DNA of 64,000 bases from Maritalea porphyrae (GTDB lineage: Bacteria; Pseudomonadota; Alphaproteobacteria; Rhizobiales; Devosiaceae), in NCBI RefSeq assembly GCF_030159895.1, contig NZ_BSNI01000002.1:2196306-2260305 (forward strand), written 5' to 3'. The notes under the pieces are model-generated. The model made no database searches. It was not told the DNA's origin and saw nothing but the letters and a program-made list of their open reading frames with translations. The position numbers and the translations under genes are program-made. Shown piece after piece: positions 25,823 to 37,296 of the stretch (positions are counted from its first letter, which is position 1; every line of letters starts with the position of its first letter).

Positions 25823-27595
25823 CTATTCCTTCGGCAAGTTCAGCCGAATGCTCAATTCGCGCAACTGGCGAGCCGAAACGTCAGATGGCGCGCCCATCAA
25901 CAAATCTTCAGCTTGCTGATTCATTGGGAATGCTGTCACTTCGCGCAAGTTTTCTTCGCCACACAACAGCATCACGATACGATCGATGCCTGGTGCAATA
26001 CCACCGTGCGGTGGCGCGCCATATTCCATAGCACGCAACATGCCGCCAAACTTCTCATACAAAATGCTTTCATCATAACCAGCGATGTCGAAGGCTTTTT
26101 TCATAATTTCCGGACGGTGGTTCCGAATCGCACCAGAGCTTAGCTCGAAGCCATTGCAAACAATGTCGTATTGGTAGGCATTGATGGTCAGAGGGTCTTG
26201 GTTTTCCAAAGCATCCAAGCCACCTTGTGGCATTGAGAATGGGTTGTGAGAGAAGTCGACGCGTTTTTCGTCTTCGTTCCACTCAAACATTGGGAAATCA
26301 ACGATCCAGCAGAGGTCAAAGCGGTCTTTGTCGATTAAGTCGAGATCTGTACCCACCTTTGTGCGGGCAGCACCGGCAAAGCTTACAAATTTGGATGGGA
26401 CGCCACATGCGAAGAACACCGCATCGCCATCTTTAAGACCAAGCTGATCACGGATCGCTGCGGTGCGCTCAGGGCCGATATTCTTAGCAATCGGGCCAGC
26501 ACCCTCACCGTCACGGAAGAAGATGTAGCCAAGACCTGGCTGACCTTCGCCCTGTGCCCACTTGTTCATACGGTCACAGAATGCGCGTGATCCGCCAGTT
26601 GGTGCTGGGATTGCCCAAACTTCAACTTTTGGGTCGTTCGCAATTTGGTTGGCGAAAACACCAAAACCAGACCCCGCGAAGTGCTCTGTTACCGCTTCCA
26701 TTTCAATTGGGTTACGCAGGTCTGGCTTGTCGTTACCGTATTTACGCATCGATTCTGCGTATGGAATGCGTGGGAATTCTTTAGTGACGGGCTTGCCTTC
26801 ACCAAACTCTTCAAACACGCCGCGCAAAACAGGCTCAATTGCTTGGAACACGTCTTCTTGTTCCACAAAGCTCATTTCAATATCGAGCTGGTAAAATTCA
26901 CCCGGTGAACGGTCAGCACGCGCATCTTCGTCGCGGAAGCACGGCGCGATTTGGAAATAGCGGTCAAAGCCGGAGATCATCAGCAATTGCTTGAACTGCT
27001 GCGGCGCTTGTGGCAACGCATAAAATTTACCGGGATGCAAACGAGATGGCACCAAGAAATCACGCGCGCCTTCTGGGCTAGAAGCCGTAAGGATTGGCGT
27101 TTGATATTCCATAAAGCCTTGCTCAACCATGGTTGAACGCAGGTGGGAAATGATCTTAGAACGCATCACGATATTGTTGTGGATCCGTTCGCGACGCAAA
27201 TCCAAGAAGCGGTGTTTAAGTCGAATATCTTCGGGGTATTCTTGATCGCCAAACACGGGCATTGGCAATTCTTTTGCAGCGCCAAGTACTTCGATATCGC
27301 GAATGAACACTTCCACATCGCCTGTGGGCAAATCTGCGTTCGCTGTGCCTTCTGCGCGGTCCTTAACTTCACCATCCAATCGGATAACAAATTCTGAGCG
27401 CAATGTTTCAGCCAAGCCGAACGCATTCGAATCTGGGTCAACAACACATTGTGTCATGCCGTAATGGTCGCGGAGGTCAATGAACAGAACCCCGCCATGA
27501 TCTCGAACACGGTGTACCCAGCCTGAAAGCCGAACAGTTTCACCAACATGAGTTTTGCGCAAATCAGCACAAGTATGGCTACGATAGCGATGCAT
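25823..27595 (-). CDS. aspS: Aspartyl-tRNA synthetase
   Basis: AspRS charges tRNA-Asp. The 590-residue bacterial-type enzyme has the N-terminal OB anticodon-binding domain ([26 protein letters not shown]), class II motif 1/2 regions ([34 protein letters not shown], then [26 protein letters not shown]), and motif 3 ([20 protein letters not shown]). As the window also encodes GatCAB and alphaproteobacteria often lack AsnRS, this AspRS may be non-discriminating and form Asp-tRNA-Asn; that is inference. I start at ATG 27595, which gives the normal length. Confidence 0.97.
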   Translation of the reverse strand: MHRYRSHTCADLRKTHVGETVRLSGWVHRVRDHGGVLFIDLRDHYGMTQCVVDPDSNAFGLAETLRSEFVIRLDGEVKDRAEGTANADLPTGDVEVFIRDIEVLGAAKELPMPVFGDQEYPEDIRLKHRFLDLRRERIHNNIVMRSKIISHLRSTMVEQGFMEYQTPILTASSPEGARDFLVPSRLHPGKFYALPQAPQQFKQLLMISGFDRYFQIAPCFRDEDARADRSPGEFYQLDIEMSFVEQEDVFQAIEPVLRGVFEEFGEGKPVTKEFPRIPYAESMRKYGNDKPDLRNPIEMEAVTEHFAGSGFGVFANQIANDPKVEVWAIPAPTGGSRAFCDRMNKWAQGEGQPGLGYIFFRDGEGAGPIAKNIGPERTAAIRDQLGLKDGDAVFFACGVPSKFVSFAGAARTKVGTDLDLIDKDRFDLCWIVDFPMFEWNEDEKRVDFSHNPFSMPQGGLDALENQDPLTINAYQYDIVCNGFELSSGAIRNHRPEIMKKAFDIAGYDESILYEKFGGMLRAMEYGAPPHGGIAPGIDRIVMLLCGEENLREVTAFPMNQQAEDLLMGAPSDVSARQLRELSIRLNLPKE

Positions 27596-27811
27596 TTTCA
27601 ATACCAATCCCGGTAATCCGTTTGGGAAATTTTGCGCGGAAAAGCGCATGATGTGCGCCATTTGTCAAGCATCTGCACCCAAATCGTCCGGCTCATATGA
27701 GTTCAAGCCATATCAAGGGTTGCAAGTTGCTAGAAAAACCGCACACTAGCGCGCAACCAATAAACCAAAAACGACGCCGTTTCAAACGCGCAACCGGATA
27801 AAAAGAATAAT

Positions 27812-28978
27812 ATGAAAATCATCACGTCCACGAAGGACTTGGCCAACTTCTGCAATGCAGCAAAAACCTTTGATTTTGTCACAGTAGATACAGAATTCCT
27901 GCGCGAAACAACGTATTGGCCAATTCTTTGTCTGGTGCAAATGGCCACGCCTGAAGATGCGGTGATCGTTGATCCGATGGTCGAGGATATCGACCTCACC
28001 CCAATGTTCGATCTCTTTCAAGACAAGTCGGTTGTCAAAGTCTTCCACGCAGCGAAGCAAGACATAGAGATTTTCGTCAAACTGTCCGGCAACGCACCAC
28101 AACCTGTGTTCGACACACAAGTGGCGGCCGCCGTTTGCGGCTTCGGCGACAGCATCTCCTATGACAATTTGGTCCGCCAGATCACCGGCACCCAGGTGGA
28201 CAAAAGCTCACGCTTCACCAATTGGTCTCATCGTCCACTCACCGACAAGCAGCTTACCTATGCCCTTGGCGATGTGACTCACCTGCGCGATTGCTACACG
28301 CACATTCTTGAGCAATTGGAGAAAAAGAACCGACTGCCTTGGATTGAAGCCGAATTGGCAGCGTTGATGGATCGCCACAATTATCTCGTGCAACCAGAAG
28401 ATGCGTGGAAACGATTGAAAATGAAAGTCAATCGGCCGCGTGATTTAGCGATGATGAAAGAACTCGCCGCTTGGCGCGAACGTAAAGCGCAGCAGCAAGA
28501 CGTACCGCGTGGCCGTGTAGTCAAAGACGATGCGATCTACGAGTTAGCGCAGCAACAGCCAACGTCGCCAAAAGCGTTTGATCGTTTGCGCTCATTCTCT
28601 AAAGGCTTTGGCCGCTCATCTTCGGCAGATGAAATCATCAAAATCGTCACCCAAGTTCAAAAGATCGACAAAGACGATCTACCCAAAGTGCCGCGAAAAC
28701 CAAATGGCCCGTCGCCCAAAGGGGCAATCGGCGATTTGCTTCGTGTATTGCTAAAGGCCGTTAGCGAAAGCGAAGGCGTCGCGCCGCGCATTATCGCCTC
28801 AAGTGACGACATCGATCAAATCGTCTTGGACAGCAACGCTGATGTCCCTGCGCTTTCTGGCTGGCGTCGCGACGTGTTCGGCGACAAGGCGTTGGCCATC
28901 AAGAATGGCAAACTAGCGCTTGGCGCAACACCGGAAGGCATCGTTCCGATCAAAGTTGATCTCGAGGTCAACGACTAG
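27812..28978 (+). CDS. rnd: Ribonuclease D
   Basis: RNase D is a 3'-5' exoribonuclease that trims tRNA precursors. The 388-residue protein has the DEDDy exonuclease domain: VTVDTEFLRETTYWPILCLVQM (DxE), VKVFHAAKQDIEIFV (second Asp), and YALGDVTHLRDCYTHIL (Tyr and third Asp). HRDC domains follow at about 205-285 and near the C-terminus. It is divergent from aspS with a 216-base gap, and its stop overlaps the convergent ppx stop by 4 bases. Confidence 0.96.
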   Translation: MKIITSTKDLANFCNAAKTFDFVTVDTEFLRETTYWPILCLVQMATPEDAVIVDPMVEDIDLTPMFDLFQDKSVVKVFHAAKQDIEIFVKLSGNAPQPVFDTQVAAAVCGFGDSISYDNLVRQITGTQVDKSSRFTNWSHRPLTDKQLTYALGDVTHLRDCYTHILEQLEKKNRLPWIEAELAALMDRHNYLVQPEDAWKRLKMKVNRPRDLAMMKELAAWRERKAQQQDVPRGRVVKDDAIYELAQQQPTSPKAFDRLRSFSKGFGRSSSADEIIKIVTQVQKIDKDDLPKVPRKPNGPSPKGAIGDLLRVLLKAVSESEGVAPRIIASSDDIDQIVLDSNADVPALSGWRRDVFGDKALAIKNGKLALGATPEGIVPIKVDLEVND

Positions 28979-30519
28979 GCAGAAACTACTTCAGCTTCTA
29001 AGTCCAAAAAGGTGGCCAGCTGATTAAGCCGTCTGAGCATCTTCTCGGCCGCCAACACTTCAAACCCAGCGGGCAAAACCAACTGCAACTTGTCCTCGGT
29101 CTTTTGCCAGCTAATTTGTGGCAATACATTTGGCATCGCTGCCGACAACAAATATGCCACTCGGAACAGTGCACCGATCATGTCCGCATGTTGCGCGTGC
29201 TTTTCAGCACATAAGGCAAGCACTGCGTCATTTTCCAAATGTTTTCGTTTGAGCCCCAAATAGCGTACCGCCAAGCATCTGGCCAAATGAGCACGTCCCC
29301 CATGATCAACACCAACAAATGATCCATAAGCGATTGCGTCAACTGCTTGTACACCTCGGTAGTCTGGGTGCCCACGCCAAGAAATGTCAGAAAGATAACA
29401 AGCAGCATTTCGCAATTGCCGCTGTGCATCGCTTTCTTCAAAACCAATTGCGTCCAGGAATGCTGCGGAGAACTCGATTAGATCCTGAGCATGTTGGGGA
29501 GAACGCGAACGCAAGATAGACAGCTCTTCGCAGGCTTGAAGCAAAGGATCAACTTGCTGCTCCGCATCATCAAGCTGGCCAAATAGATAGCCCTCACGCA
29601 CGCCAAGCGCCGAAAACTTTACCGTTTTGAACTTCCCAACTTCCGATACAGCCTGAAGTGCTGCCGCACCATAACTCAATAAATCACGTCTATTGCTTGA
29701 AAGACGCTGCGCTTCCTCAGGCAATTCGCCTTTCTGCGACAATTCAATGATTTGACTGCACAATTCACTCATATCCGAAGCGTCAACCCGATATCCTTGA
29801 ACCATCGACAACGGGTAGTTTGTACGAATTTGATGAACCTTTGCCAAGGCACGCCACGTGCCACCAATAGCAACGAATTCGGTGCGCTTTACGCTGCCAA
29901 TTAAGCTCGATGCGGACAGCGCCTTGCGTGCAATTTTAAGTGCCTTAGCAGCAGAATTCCCGCTGTCGTCTTGCAAACGAATAGCGCCTAGCGGGTGCGT
30001 TTCACCTTCACCGGGTTGCTGACCGTCGAGAATTGCCAATTCGAGGCTGCCACCGCCGAAATCACCCAGCATCCCTTGTTGTTGCGGCATACCAGCGATC
30101 GTTCCAAGCGCCGCAAAGTGAGCTTCTTCCTCGCCGGATAATATCCGAACCGCCGCGCCCATAATTTCTTCGACACCTGCAATAAACATTGCGCCATTAC
30201 TCGCGTCGCGCGTAGCAGCTGTTGCAAGAATATGCAGGTTTCCAACGCCGGTCATCTGACAAACAAGCGCAAAACGGCGCATTGCGATCAAAGCACGATC
30301 CACACTGTCTTGCGCCAACGCCCCGGTTTGGCCAATACCGCGCCCTAAACCGCAAGCCACTTTTTCGTTGTAGATCGGGGTTAGCGCACGAATATGACGC
30401 TCGTAAATGACCAGTCGAACGGAGTTGGACCCGATATCAAGGACAGCAATCGGCTGCCCCTCGGTGATACGACCTTGGGCTGTCGGTGCTTTCAGCGACT
30501 TAACAAAAGACCGGATCAA
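28975..30519 (-). CDS. ppx: Exopolyphosphatase / guanosine pentaphosphate phosphohydrolase
   Basis: Ppx/GppA hydrolyses terminal phosphate from polyphosphate. The 514-residue protein has the ASKHA-fold signatures [17 protein letters not shown] near 24-40 and [17 protein letters not shown]. The C-terminal half matches the helical HD-like domain of the long Ppx form. Its ATG overlaps the ppk stop (ATGA), indicating translational coupling in one ppk-ppx transcript. Its stop overlaps the convergent rnd stop by 4 bases. Whether it prefers polyphosphate or pppGpp cannot be decided here. Confidence 0.93.
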   Translation of the reverse strand: MIRSFVKSLKAPTAQGRITEGQPIAVLDIGSNSVRLVIYERHIRALTPIYNEKVACGLGRGIGQTGALAQDSVDRALIAMRRFALVCQMTGVGNLHILATAATRDASNGAMFIAGVEEIMGAAVRILSGEEEAHFAALGTIAGMPQQQGMLGDFGGGSLELAILDGQQPGEGETHPLGAIRLQDDSGNSAAKALKIARKALSASSLIGSVKRTEFVAIGGTWRALAKVHQIRTNYPLSMVQGYRVDASDMSELCSQIIELSQKGELPEEAQRLSSNRRDLLSYGAAALQAVSEVGKFKTVKFSALGVREGYLFGQLDDAEQQVDPLLQACEELSILRSRSPQHAQDLIEFSAAFLDAIGFEESDAQRQLRNAACYLSDISWRGHPDYRGVQAVDAIAYGSFVGVDHGGRAHLARCLAVRYLGLKRKHLENDAVLALCAEKHAQHADMIGALFRVAYLLSAAMPNVLPQISWQKTEDKLQLVLPAGFEVLAAEKMLRRLNQLATFLDLEAEVVSA

Positions 30520-32684
30520 TCATCGTCCTCTTCAACAAGCCCGTCGCTTGCTGAAGCGCTGCCACGGCCCGACAAGCTTGGGTTGGTCATGAAATACTCA
30601 TGCGCGTTAAACGCAACCTCCCCTTCTTGTGGCTCGATTCGTCGCGAAGTACCATCCGGAAGCACTTCCCAGCTTTGCTGATTGTCATTGATATTCGCGA
30701 CCATGATCCTATCAAGCACTTGTCGCTGCACTGTCTTATTAAACAGCGGCACCAACACCTCAACCCGTCCATCAAGGTTGCGCGGCATCAAATCAGCGGA
30801 AGAAATGTAAACTGCCGCTTTGCGCGATGGCATTTCGTGGCCCTGCCCAAAGCAGAAGATTCGTGAGTGCTCAAGGAAACGACCAACAATGCTTTTTACC
30901 CGAATATTGTCGGAGAAACCTGGAATCCCGGGGCGCAAACAGCAAATGCCTCGTACAATCAGTTCAACCTGTACCCCGGCCTGCGACGCGCGATAGAGCG
31001 CATCGATAATCTTAGGGTCCACCAACGAATTCATCTTGAACCAAATATTGGCAGGCTCGCCAGCCTCAGCATGTTCAATTTCCTTATCGATATGCTGCAA
31101 CAAAGTGCTGCGCAACGACATCGGTGAAACCGAAATGCATTCAAGCGCTGTCGGGCGCGCATAGCCCGTAATGAAGTTGAACACCCGTGCCACATCACGT
31201 GTAATCGTTGAGTTGGTCGTAAAATAGCTAAGGTCAGTATAAATCTTCGCCGTAATCGGGTGATAATTTCCTGTTCCGATATGACAGTAAGAAACCAACT
31301 TGCCTTTTTTCTCGCGTCGCACGACCTGGCTCAATTTGGCGTGGGTTTTCCATTCGATAAAACCAAACACCACTTGAACGCCTGCGCGCTCAAGGTCTCG
31401 CGCCCAACGAATATTGGCTTCTTCATCGAACCGCGCTTTCAATTCGATCAACGCGGTTACAGACTTACCGGCTTCTGCTGCCTGAATAAGCGCTTTCACA
31501 ATCGGAGAATTGTTAGACGTGCGATAAAGTGTCTGCTTGATCGCCACCACATCCGGATCGCTCGCCGCCTGCATCAAGAATTGCGCAACAATATCAAAGC
31601 TTTCATAGGGATGCTGTACTACGATATCTTTTTGCTTGATGGCCGCAAAACAGTCACCATGATGATCCCGCACGCGTTCTGGAAAACGCGCATTGAACGG
31701 CTTAAACTTCAATTCCGAGCGGTCAATCGAGCAAATGCTTGACGCATCCGCAAGCGCCAAAAAGCCTTCAACCTCGAACGTATCTTCCTGCCCCACACGC
31801 AACTCGTCGGCGATCCGCTTACGCAATTTGCGCGGCATTGAGCGCTCGATTTCGAGCCGGATCACCTGACCACGACGGCGTTGCCGCAAAGCAGATTCAA
31901 ACTCCACAACAAGATCAGCAGCCTCATCATCGATTTCCATTTCGCTGTCACGAATGACACGAAACGCACCGGCGCCAACCACATCATGCCCCGGAAACAT
32001 GCCTTCAAAGAACAAGTTGATGAGGGTTTCGATGGTGACCATCTCGATACGTTTGCCCAGCGTCAACTCCTCAGGAATAAAGACAAAACGCTCAACATTG
32101 TTCGGCACCCGAACAAGCGCCGTAAGTGTCTCGTCCTCGTCTGGACGTTTCAGTTCAAACGCTAACGAAAAGCCTAAGTTTGGAATGAACGGAAATGGGT
32201 GAGCAGGGTCGACTGCCATTGGGGTAAGAACAGGAAAGATTTCATCCTTGAACATCTGCTCAAGATATTCGAGCTGTTTATCCGACAATTCGTCGGCCTC
32301 ATGCAACACAATGTCTTTTTTCTCAAGCGCTTCACGAATTTCTTGCCAACTGTCCTGTTGTTCGAGATGCAAGTGTTGCGCAAGAGCGGCAATCTCATCC
32401 AGTTGCTCGGCAGGCGACATGCCGTCCGCACTTAAGCGCGTCACCCCTGCCCGCAATTGGCCTTTCAACCCCGCAACGCGGACCATAAAAAACTCATCAA
32501 GGTTGCTAGCAGAGATCGAAACAAAACGCAGTCGTTCAAGCAAAGGATGCGCTGTGTTACCAGCTTCTTCAAGCACGCGCATATTGAATTGCAACCAAGA
32601 CACCTCCCTGTTCACAAATCGCGCAGGGCTGTTCCACAATGCATCGACTTCAGGAGCAAGGTCTTCAGTTGTCATATTGTCCAT
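30516..32684 (-). CDS. ppk: Polyphosphate kinase 1
   Basis: Ppk1 reversibly polymerises ATP gamma-phosphate into polyphosphate. The 722-residue protein shows [17 protein letters not shown] near the N-terminus, [49 protein letters not shown], and the phospho-acceptor His in [10 protein letters not shown] with a second His in [11 protein letters not shown]. The ATG at 32684 has GAGG 8 bases upstream; a GTG at 32705 would add 7 residues. The stop overlaps the ppx start. Confidence 0.97.
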   Translation of the reverse strand: MDNMTTEDLAPEVDALWNSPARFVNREVSWLQFNMRVLEEAGNTAHPLLERLRFVSISASNLDEFFMVRVAGLKGQLRAGVTRLSADGMSPAEQLDEIAALAQHLHLEQQDSWQEIREALEKKDIVLHEADELSDKQLEYLEQMFKDEIFPVLTPMAVDPAHPFPFIPNLGFSLAFELKRPDEDETLTALVRVPNNVERFVFIPEELTLGKRIEMVTIETLINLFFEGMFPGHDVVGAGAFRVIRDSEMEIDDEAADLVVEFESALRQRRRGQVIRLEIERSMPRKLRKRIADELRVGQEDTFEVEGFLALADASSICSIDRSELKFKPFNARFPERVRDHHGDCFAAIKQKDIVVQHPYESFDIVAQFLMQAASDPDVVAIKQTLYRTSNNSPIVKALIQAAEAGKSVTALIELKARFDEEANIRWARDLERAGVQVVFGFIEWKTHAKLSQVVRREKKGKLVSYCHIGTGNYHPITAKIYTDLSYFTTNSTITRDVARVFNFITGYARPTALECISVSPMSLRSTLLQHIDKEIEHAEAGEPANIWFKMNSLVDPKIIDALYRASQAGVQVELIVRGICCLRPGIPGFSDNIRVKSIVGRFLEHSRIFCFGQGHEMPSRKAAVYISSADLMPRNLDGRVEVLVPLFNKTVQRQVLDRIMVANINDNQQSWEVLPDGTSRRIEPQEGEVAFNAHEYFMTNPSLSGRGSASASDGLVEEDDD

Positions 32685-32791
32685 GTGTTGCCTCAAATCA
32701 GGCACGACATTTCGCGCCTCAATAAATCATTTTCACTCAAAAACTTAGCCCAGATTTATGGCAATAACGTTACAATATTGCGTTGCCTAAA

Positions 32792-33475
32792 CTACGCCTT
32801 AGCCAAGTCCTCGAGCGCCTCTGCTGCCACGCGCTTTGTAATGGCTTTTCCCTGTGCCAATGCCAGCTCGTCCATCTTCTCAACGAGTGCCACCACCTGC
32901 GCTGGAGATCGCTCCATCCGTGGCAAGATATAGCTTATCAGAGATGGATCGACTTGCACTTGACGATCATCAAAAAGCTTCACAAATAGTTGCATCAAAT
33001 GCGCATCATCAAGCGCTGCAATTTCCACCGAATGCGCAAGACGAAGGCGTGAGCGGACATCGTTTGTCCGCAAGTCCCATTCGTTTGGGTGCGCAATAGC
33101 TGTAAGCACAACGCGAAACTCTGAGCGCATAGCTTGATTAAGCAAATTGAACAAAGCTGTTTCGCCCATCCATAGCGTGTCGGCTGCTTCCACGAGCAAA
33201 TCGCTTTCCAAATACTCCGGCCATTCATCACCCGGGGAAAGTCGAACAGCCGCCATATGCTTTGCCCAAATTCCAGCTAGGTGCGTTTTCCCCGATTTTG
33301 GCGGACCAAAAAGCACACTGACCTGAGCTGGCCATTCGTTAGCCACTAGAAAATGGTCGTAGGCGACCTTATTGCCAGCACCGACCACAAAATCAGCCTC
33401 ACCCATCGCTGTTTCAACAGGTAGGTCCAACACCAATTGCTGGTTTATTTGGGTCGCATTCTTGTCTTTTGCCAT
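32792..33475 (-). CDS. hdaA: HdaA, DnaA-related regulator of replication initiation
   Basis: HdaA, with the sliding clamp, stimulates ATP hydrolysis on DnaA to prevent re-initiation. The 227-residue protein has an N-terminal QLVLDLPV segment that fits the clamp-binding motif, Walker A at about 57-65 (GPPKSGKTHLAG), a Walker B-like stretch, sensor-type residues around RSRLRLAHSV, and the C-terminal region seen in Hda. It lies 3 bases downstream of the permease gene, so they form an operon. This pairing with a PerM-type permease is common in alphaproteobacteria. Confidence 0.93.
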   Translation of the reverse strand: MAKDKNATQINQQLVLDLPVETAMGEADFVVGAGNKVAYDHFLVANEWPAQVSVLFGPPKSGKTHLAGIWAKHMAAVRLSPGDEWPEYLESDLLVEAADTLWMGETALFNLLNQAMRSEFRVVLTAIAHPNEWDLRTNDVRSRLRLAHSVEIAALDDAHLMQLFVKLFDDRQVQVDPSLISYILPRMERSPAQVVALVEKMDELALAQGKAITKRVAAEALEDLAKA

Positions 33476-33478
33476 GCG

Positions 33479-34633
33479 CTAGCTTGTTGCGCTTTCTGTT
33501 GTTTTACTTGCTTCTTCTTGGTCTTCAGCGATGGCAGATGGCATCACTTTAGGCTTTGGCCCATTACTCGCATCATATAGCGGGCTTTCTAGATACTTTT
33601 TGACCGCGTAGCGGCCAAGCACCCCAGCAATCGCAGCCATAGGCACCGCCAAAAGTACACCGACTGCGCCGAAAAGCAGCGCAAATGCAAATAGTGCAAA
33701 CATTAGCCAAACCGCGTGCACGCCAATCGAACGCCCCACGAGCTTAGGGTACAAAATGTTACCTTCAATAAACTGACCGACCATGAATATGCCGAACACG
33801 ACGCCGACCATAAACCAATCAGGCCAGAATTGAACAATTGCAACACCGATAGAAAGGACAAAGCCAACCAGAAAACCGACATAAGGAATGAAACTAAAGA
33901 AACCAGCCGCCAAACCAATGGCGAGGCCAAAATTTAGGTCTACAAGGGTCAGGGCCGTGGCATAGAATGCCGCCAAGATCATGACAACCGAGCTTTGCCC
34001 GCGCACAAAGCCTGCCATTGCGACATCAATTTCGCCAAAAACATACTGAATTTCTTTGCGATGCTCACGCGGCAACAATTCGTCAATCCGCTTAACCATC
34101 TGGTCCCAGTCGAGCAAAAGATAGAACGCAACAACGGGCGTAACAATCATCAGGCCAAGTGCGTTAAGCAAAGTCAAACCGCTCTGCGCAACTCGCGTCG
34201 TTACATCCACAGCAAAGCCAATGCCCTGATTAAGCAATTGATTTAGCCATTGCTGGAATTCGGCCGCGCGTTCCTCGCCCAACCGCTCAATGATTGTTGG
34301 GGCATACTTGTTTCCGTACTCAGTGGCGAAAACCTGCAATTGCGAAATATATTCGGGCAAACGGGCCACGAGACCAACAAGTTGGTTGATCAACGGCGGT
34401 ACGATAAACAAAAACAAACCAATAAAGAACGCAACAGCAACCACAAGGATAGTCAGCGTAGCCCAAAACCGGGAGAATTTGATCTTCTCAAGCAAATCGG
34501 CAACCGGGTCCAGCAAATAGGCCAAAATCATGCCCGCAATGAACGGCAGTAGTATGCCGCGGAACACCCACATGAACAAAATGAACACGGCGAGCATCAC
34601 AACCCACGCTTTTATCTGATTTTGCAGTGTCAT
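33479..34633 (-). CDS. AI-2E family (PerM-like) membrane permease
   Basis: A 384-residue multi-spanning protein with the AI-2E/PerM layout: an N-terminal TM block (IKAWVVMLAVFILFMWVFRGILLPFIAGMILAYLLDPV), a central amphipathic/soluble segment (residues about 110-220), and C-terminal TMs including GLAAGFFSFIPYVGFLVGFVLSIGV and ILYPKLVGRSIGVHAVWLMFALFAFALLFG. I use the ATG at 34633 (purine-rich GGCGGGG upstream); the longer frame adds 49 residues unlike the family. Transported substrate is unknown. It lies directly upstream of hdaA. Confidence 0.9.
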   Translation of the reverse strand: MTLQNQIKAWVVMLAVFILFMWVFRGILLPFIAGMILAYLLDPVADLLEKIKFSRFWATLTILVVAVAFFIGLFLFIVPPLINQLVGLVARLPEYISQLQVFATEYGNKYAPTIIERLGEERAAEFQQWLNQLLNQGIGFAVDVTTRVAQSGLTLLNALGLMIVTPVVAFYLLLDWDQMVKRIDELLPREHRKEIQYVFGEIDVAMAGFVRGQSSVVMILAAFYATALTLVDLNFGLAIGLAAGFFSFIPYVGFLVGFVLSIGVAIVQFWPDWFMVGVVFGIFMVGQFIEGNILYPKLVGRSIGVHAVWLMFALFAFALLFGAVGVLLAVPMAAIAGVLGRYAVKKYLESPLYDASNGPKPKVMPSAIAEDQEEASKTTESATS

Positions 34634-34783
34634 ATCGGGCCCCGCCTCTTGCGTGAATGTGCTCAAACCTTTATCAGCGCTGATATCGTTTTGAATGCGG
34701 ATATTCAACCAGATATGGCTGATCGCATCAACATTTTCGCCTTTCAGCGCGAACATGCCTAAAAATAGGGATTGGGGCACAAA

Positions 34784-35860
34784 ATGCCAGATAATGCATC
34801 AAAAAAAACCAACGGTTTGTCATATCGCGACGCAGGCGTGGATATTGACGCAGGCAACGAACTTGTCGAGCGCATCAAACCAGCAGTTAAATCCACAAAA
34901 CGCCCCGGTTCAGACACCGAAATCGGCGGCTTTGGTGGGCTGTTTGACCTCAAAGCGGCAGGCTTTAAAGATCCAATCCTTGTTGCCGCCAATGATGGTG
35001 TGGGAACAAAACTAAAAATCGCTATTGATAGCGGTGTGCACGACACAGTAGGCATCGACCTTGTGGCTATGTGCGTAAACGACTTGATCGTTCAAGGCGC
35101 TGAGCCACTTTTCTTCCTCGACTACTATGCAACCGGCAAATTAGAAAATGATGTTGCTGTTGCGGTGGTTGAAGGGATCGCCGCAGGCTGTCGGGATGCA
35201 AATTGCGCCCTTATTGGCGGGGAGACCGCTGAAATGCCAGGCATGTACAAAGAAGGCGATTATGACCTCGCTGGCTTTTGTGTCGGCGCGGCAGAGCGCG
35301 GCAACATGCTGCCAACAAACGACATCTCCATAGGCGACGTGATTATTGGTCTACGTTCTTCTGGCGTCCATTCAAATGGCTACTCGCTTGTGCGCAAAAT
35401 TGTCGAGCTATCAGGTTTGGCATGGGATGCCCCTGCTCCTTTTGAAGACGGGGTTACACTTGGTGAAGCCTTGCTGCGTCCGACGCGCATTTACGTTCGC
35501 CAAATTCTTGCAGCGCTCAAAAACGGCGTGAAGATCAAAGCCCTCGCCCACATTACGGGTGGCGGGTTTACAGAGAACATCCCGCGTGTATTGCCAGACA
35601 CGCTGGCAGCGTCAATTGATCGCTCTGCGATTGTTGCCTCGCCTGTGTTCCGCTGGCTTGCAGATCAAGGCGGCGTAAAAGCTGACGAAATGATGCGCAC
35701 ATTCAACTGTGGCGTTGGCATGGTCTTAGTGGCAAGCGCTGACGAAAAAGACGCGCTAATCAAAGAACTCAAGTCAGCCGGTGAAGAGCCACTCGTTCTT
35801 GGCGAACTGGTTGAGCGCGACGGTGACGCCGTGGTCTATTCGGGTGAGCTATCACTATGA
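34784..35860 (+). CDS. purM: Phosphoribosylformylglycinamidine cyclo-ligase (AIR synthetase)
   Basis: PurM closes the imidazole ring to make AIR in purine synthesis. The 358-residue protein has the N-terminal [70 protein letters not shown] and [24 protein letters not shown] motifs. Start ATG 34784 gives the normal length; an upstream TTG at 34772 is less likely. Its stop overlaps purN (ATGA). Confidence 0.97.
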   Translation: MPDNASKKTNGLSYRDAGVDIDAGNELVERIKPAVKSTKRPGSDTEIGGFGGLFDLKAAGFKDPILVAANDGVGTKLKIAIDSGVHDTVGIDLVAMCVNDLIVQGAEPLFFLDYYATGKLENDVAVAVVEGIAAGCRDANCALIGGETAEMPGMYKEGDYDLAGFCVGAAERGNMLPTNDISIGDVIIGLRSSGVHSNGYSLVRKIVELSGLAWDAPAPFEDGVTLGEALLRPTRIYVRQILAALKNGVKIKALAHITGGGFTENIPRVLPDTLAASIDRSAIVASPVFRWLADQGGVKADEMMRTFNCGVGMVLVASADEKDALIKELKSAGEEPLVLGELVERDGDAVVYSGELSL

Positions 35861-36486
35861 GCGCAAAAACCAAGGTCGCAATTCTGATTTCGGGACGCGG
35901 CTCCAACATGCGCACCCTGATTCAAGCTGCGAAAGACAAAGACTATCCTGCTGAAATAATTGGTGTATTCTCGAACCGCGCAGATGCAGCGGGCCTCGCC
36001 TATGCTCAAAGCGAAGGCATTCAGACAGCAGTGATTTCTCACAAAGATTTTGATAGCCGTGAATCATTTTGTGAAGCACTTGATGCACAACTTGAAGTAT
36101 GGGGCGCCGAGCTATTAGTCCATGCGGGCTACATGCGTATACACGCGGACAGCTTTGCTCAAAAGTGGCTTGGAAAAATGCTCAACATCCACCCCTCCCT
36201 ATTGCCGTCATTCAAGGGCCTGCATCCTCAGCAGCAGGCATTGGATGCAGGGGTGAAAATTGCAGGCGCAACGGTGCATGAAGTAACGCCAGAACTTGAT
36301 GCCGGCCCGCCAGTCATGCAGGCTGTCGTTCCTGTGTTGGATAGCGACGATGCCGACACGCTTGCGGCACGCATTCTTAAAGTTGAACATCAAATCTACC
36401 CACTGGCGCTCAAGCAATATATCGAGAAACGTCCAAATAATGACGTTGAAACCGCTGACCAGACGTCGCTCGTTTGGCCCAACTAG
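35857..36486 (+). CDS. purN: Phosphoribosylglycinamide formyltransferase
   Basis: PurN transfers formyl from 10-formyl-THF to GAR. The 209-residue protein shows [76 protein letters not shown] with the HPS/Asp catalytic environment, and [20 protein letters not shown]. The 4-base overlap with purM indicates coupled translation. Confidence 0.97.
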   Translation: MSAKTKVAILISGRGSNMRTLIQAAKDKDYPAEIIGVFSNRADAAGLAYAQSEGIQTAVISHKDFDSRESFCEALDAQLEVWGAELLVHAGYMRIHADSFAQKWLGKMLNIHPSLLPSFKGLHPQQQALDAGVKIAGATVHEVTPELDAGPPVMQAVVPVLDSDDADTLAARILKVEHQIYPLALKQYIEKRPNNDVETADQTSLVWPN

Positions 36487-36498
36487 GAGGAAAGCAAA

Positions 36499-37197
36499 AT
36501 GACCAAAACTGTTGTGATTACAGGTGCCAATCGCGGAATTGGCTTTGAGTTGGTCAAATGCTACCTCGCAAACGGCGATTGGCACATTATTGCAGCCTGC
36601 CGATCACCCGAAAGTGCAAAGGCCCTGAATAGCCTTGCGGATGCGACCGACGGTGACATCGAGATTGTACAGCTCGATGTTGCAAATGCCGATTCTGTTG
36701 CCGCGTTTGCAAGTGCAATTGGTGACCGGAAAATTGATGTCTTGATCAATAATGCTGGAGTGATCGGTGGCGATCACCAATCTTTGGGTGACATCGACTA
36801 CGATGAGTGGATGGAAACACTTGCGATCAACACGCTGGGCCCTGTTCGCGTCACTGAAGCGCTGATCAGTAACATTCGCAAAAGCGACAATGGCAAGATT
36901 GTTGCCATTTCAAGTCAGTTGGGCGCAATGCAGTATCAAACCCAAGGGCGGTTTGCATACAATTCGTCAAAAGCAGCGCTAAATCGCGCAATGACTTTGC
37001 TTGCCAGCCAATTGCGATCTGAAAGCATAATTGTAGCCATGTACCATCCGGGCTGGGTACAGACGGACATGGGCGGTCAGCAAGCTGACATAACGCCGCC
37101 AGAAAGCGCCAACAGCCTTTTCCAATGCTTTGAAAAGCTTGTACTTGCAGATACCGGCAAGTTCTTCAAATGGAACGGTGAACCACACGCTTGGTAG
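36499..37197 (+). CDS. Short-chain dehydrogenase/reductase
   Basis: A 232-residue NAD(P)-dependent SDR. The glycine-rich TGANRGIG lies near the N-terminus, NNAGV in the middle (about 81-85), and the catalytic Tyr-Lys is in YNSSKAAL with the Ser in AISSQLG. It resembles the C-factor-like and carbonyl-reductase-like SDRs; the substrate is unknown. A strong AGGAGGAA ribosome site lies 7 bases before the ATG and 13 bases after the purN stop, so it could be co-transcribed with purMN, though it has no known purine role. Confidence 0.92.
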   Translation: MTKTVVITGANRGIGFELVKCYLANGDWHIIAACRSPESAKALNSLADATDGDIEIVQLDVANADSVAAFASAIGDRKIDVLINNAGVIGGDHQSLGDIDYDEWMETLAINTLGPVRVTEALISNIRKSDNGKIVAISSQLGAMQYQTQGRFAYNSSKAALNRAMTLLASQLRSESIIVAMYHPGWVQTDMGGQQADITPPESANSLFQCFEKLVLADTGKFFKWNGEPHAW

Positions 37198-37296
37198 CTC
37201 ATCAATTTTTGTGATGGTAAAATCGTATTTTTCGGTTCGACAGCGACACGCAACTGAGCATAGGTTGGCGCTCCACAAAGTCGAAAGCACAGCCAC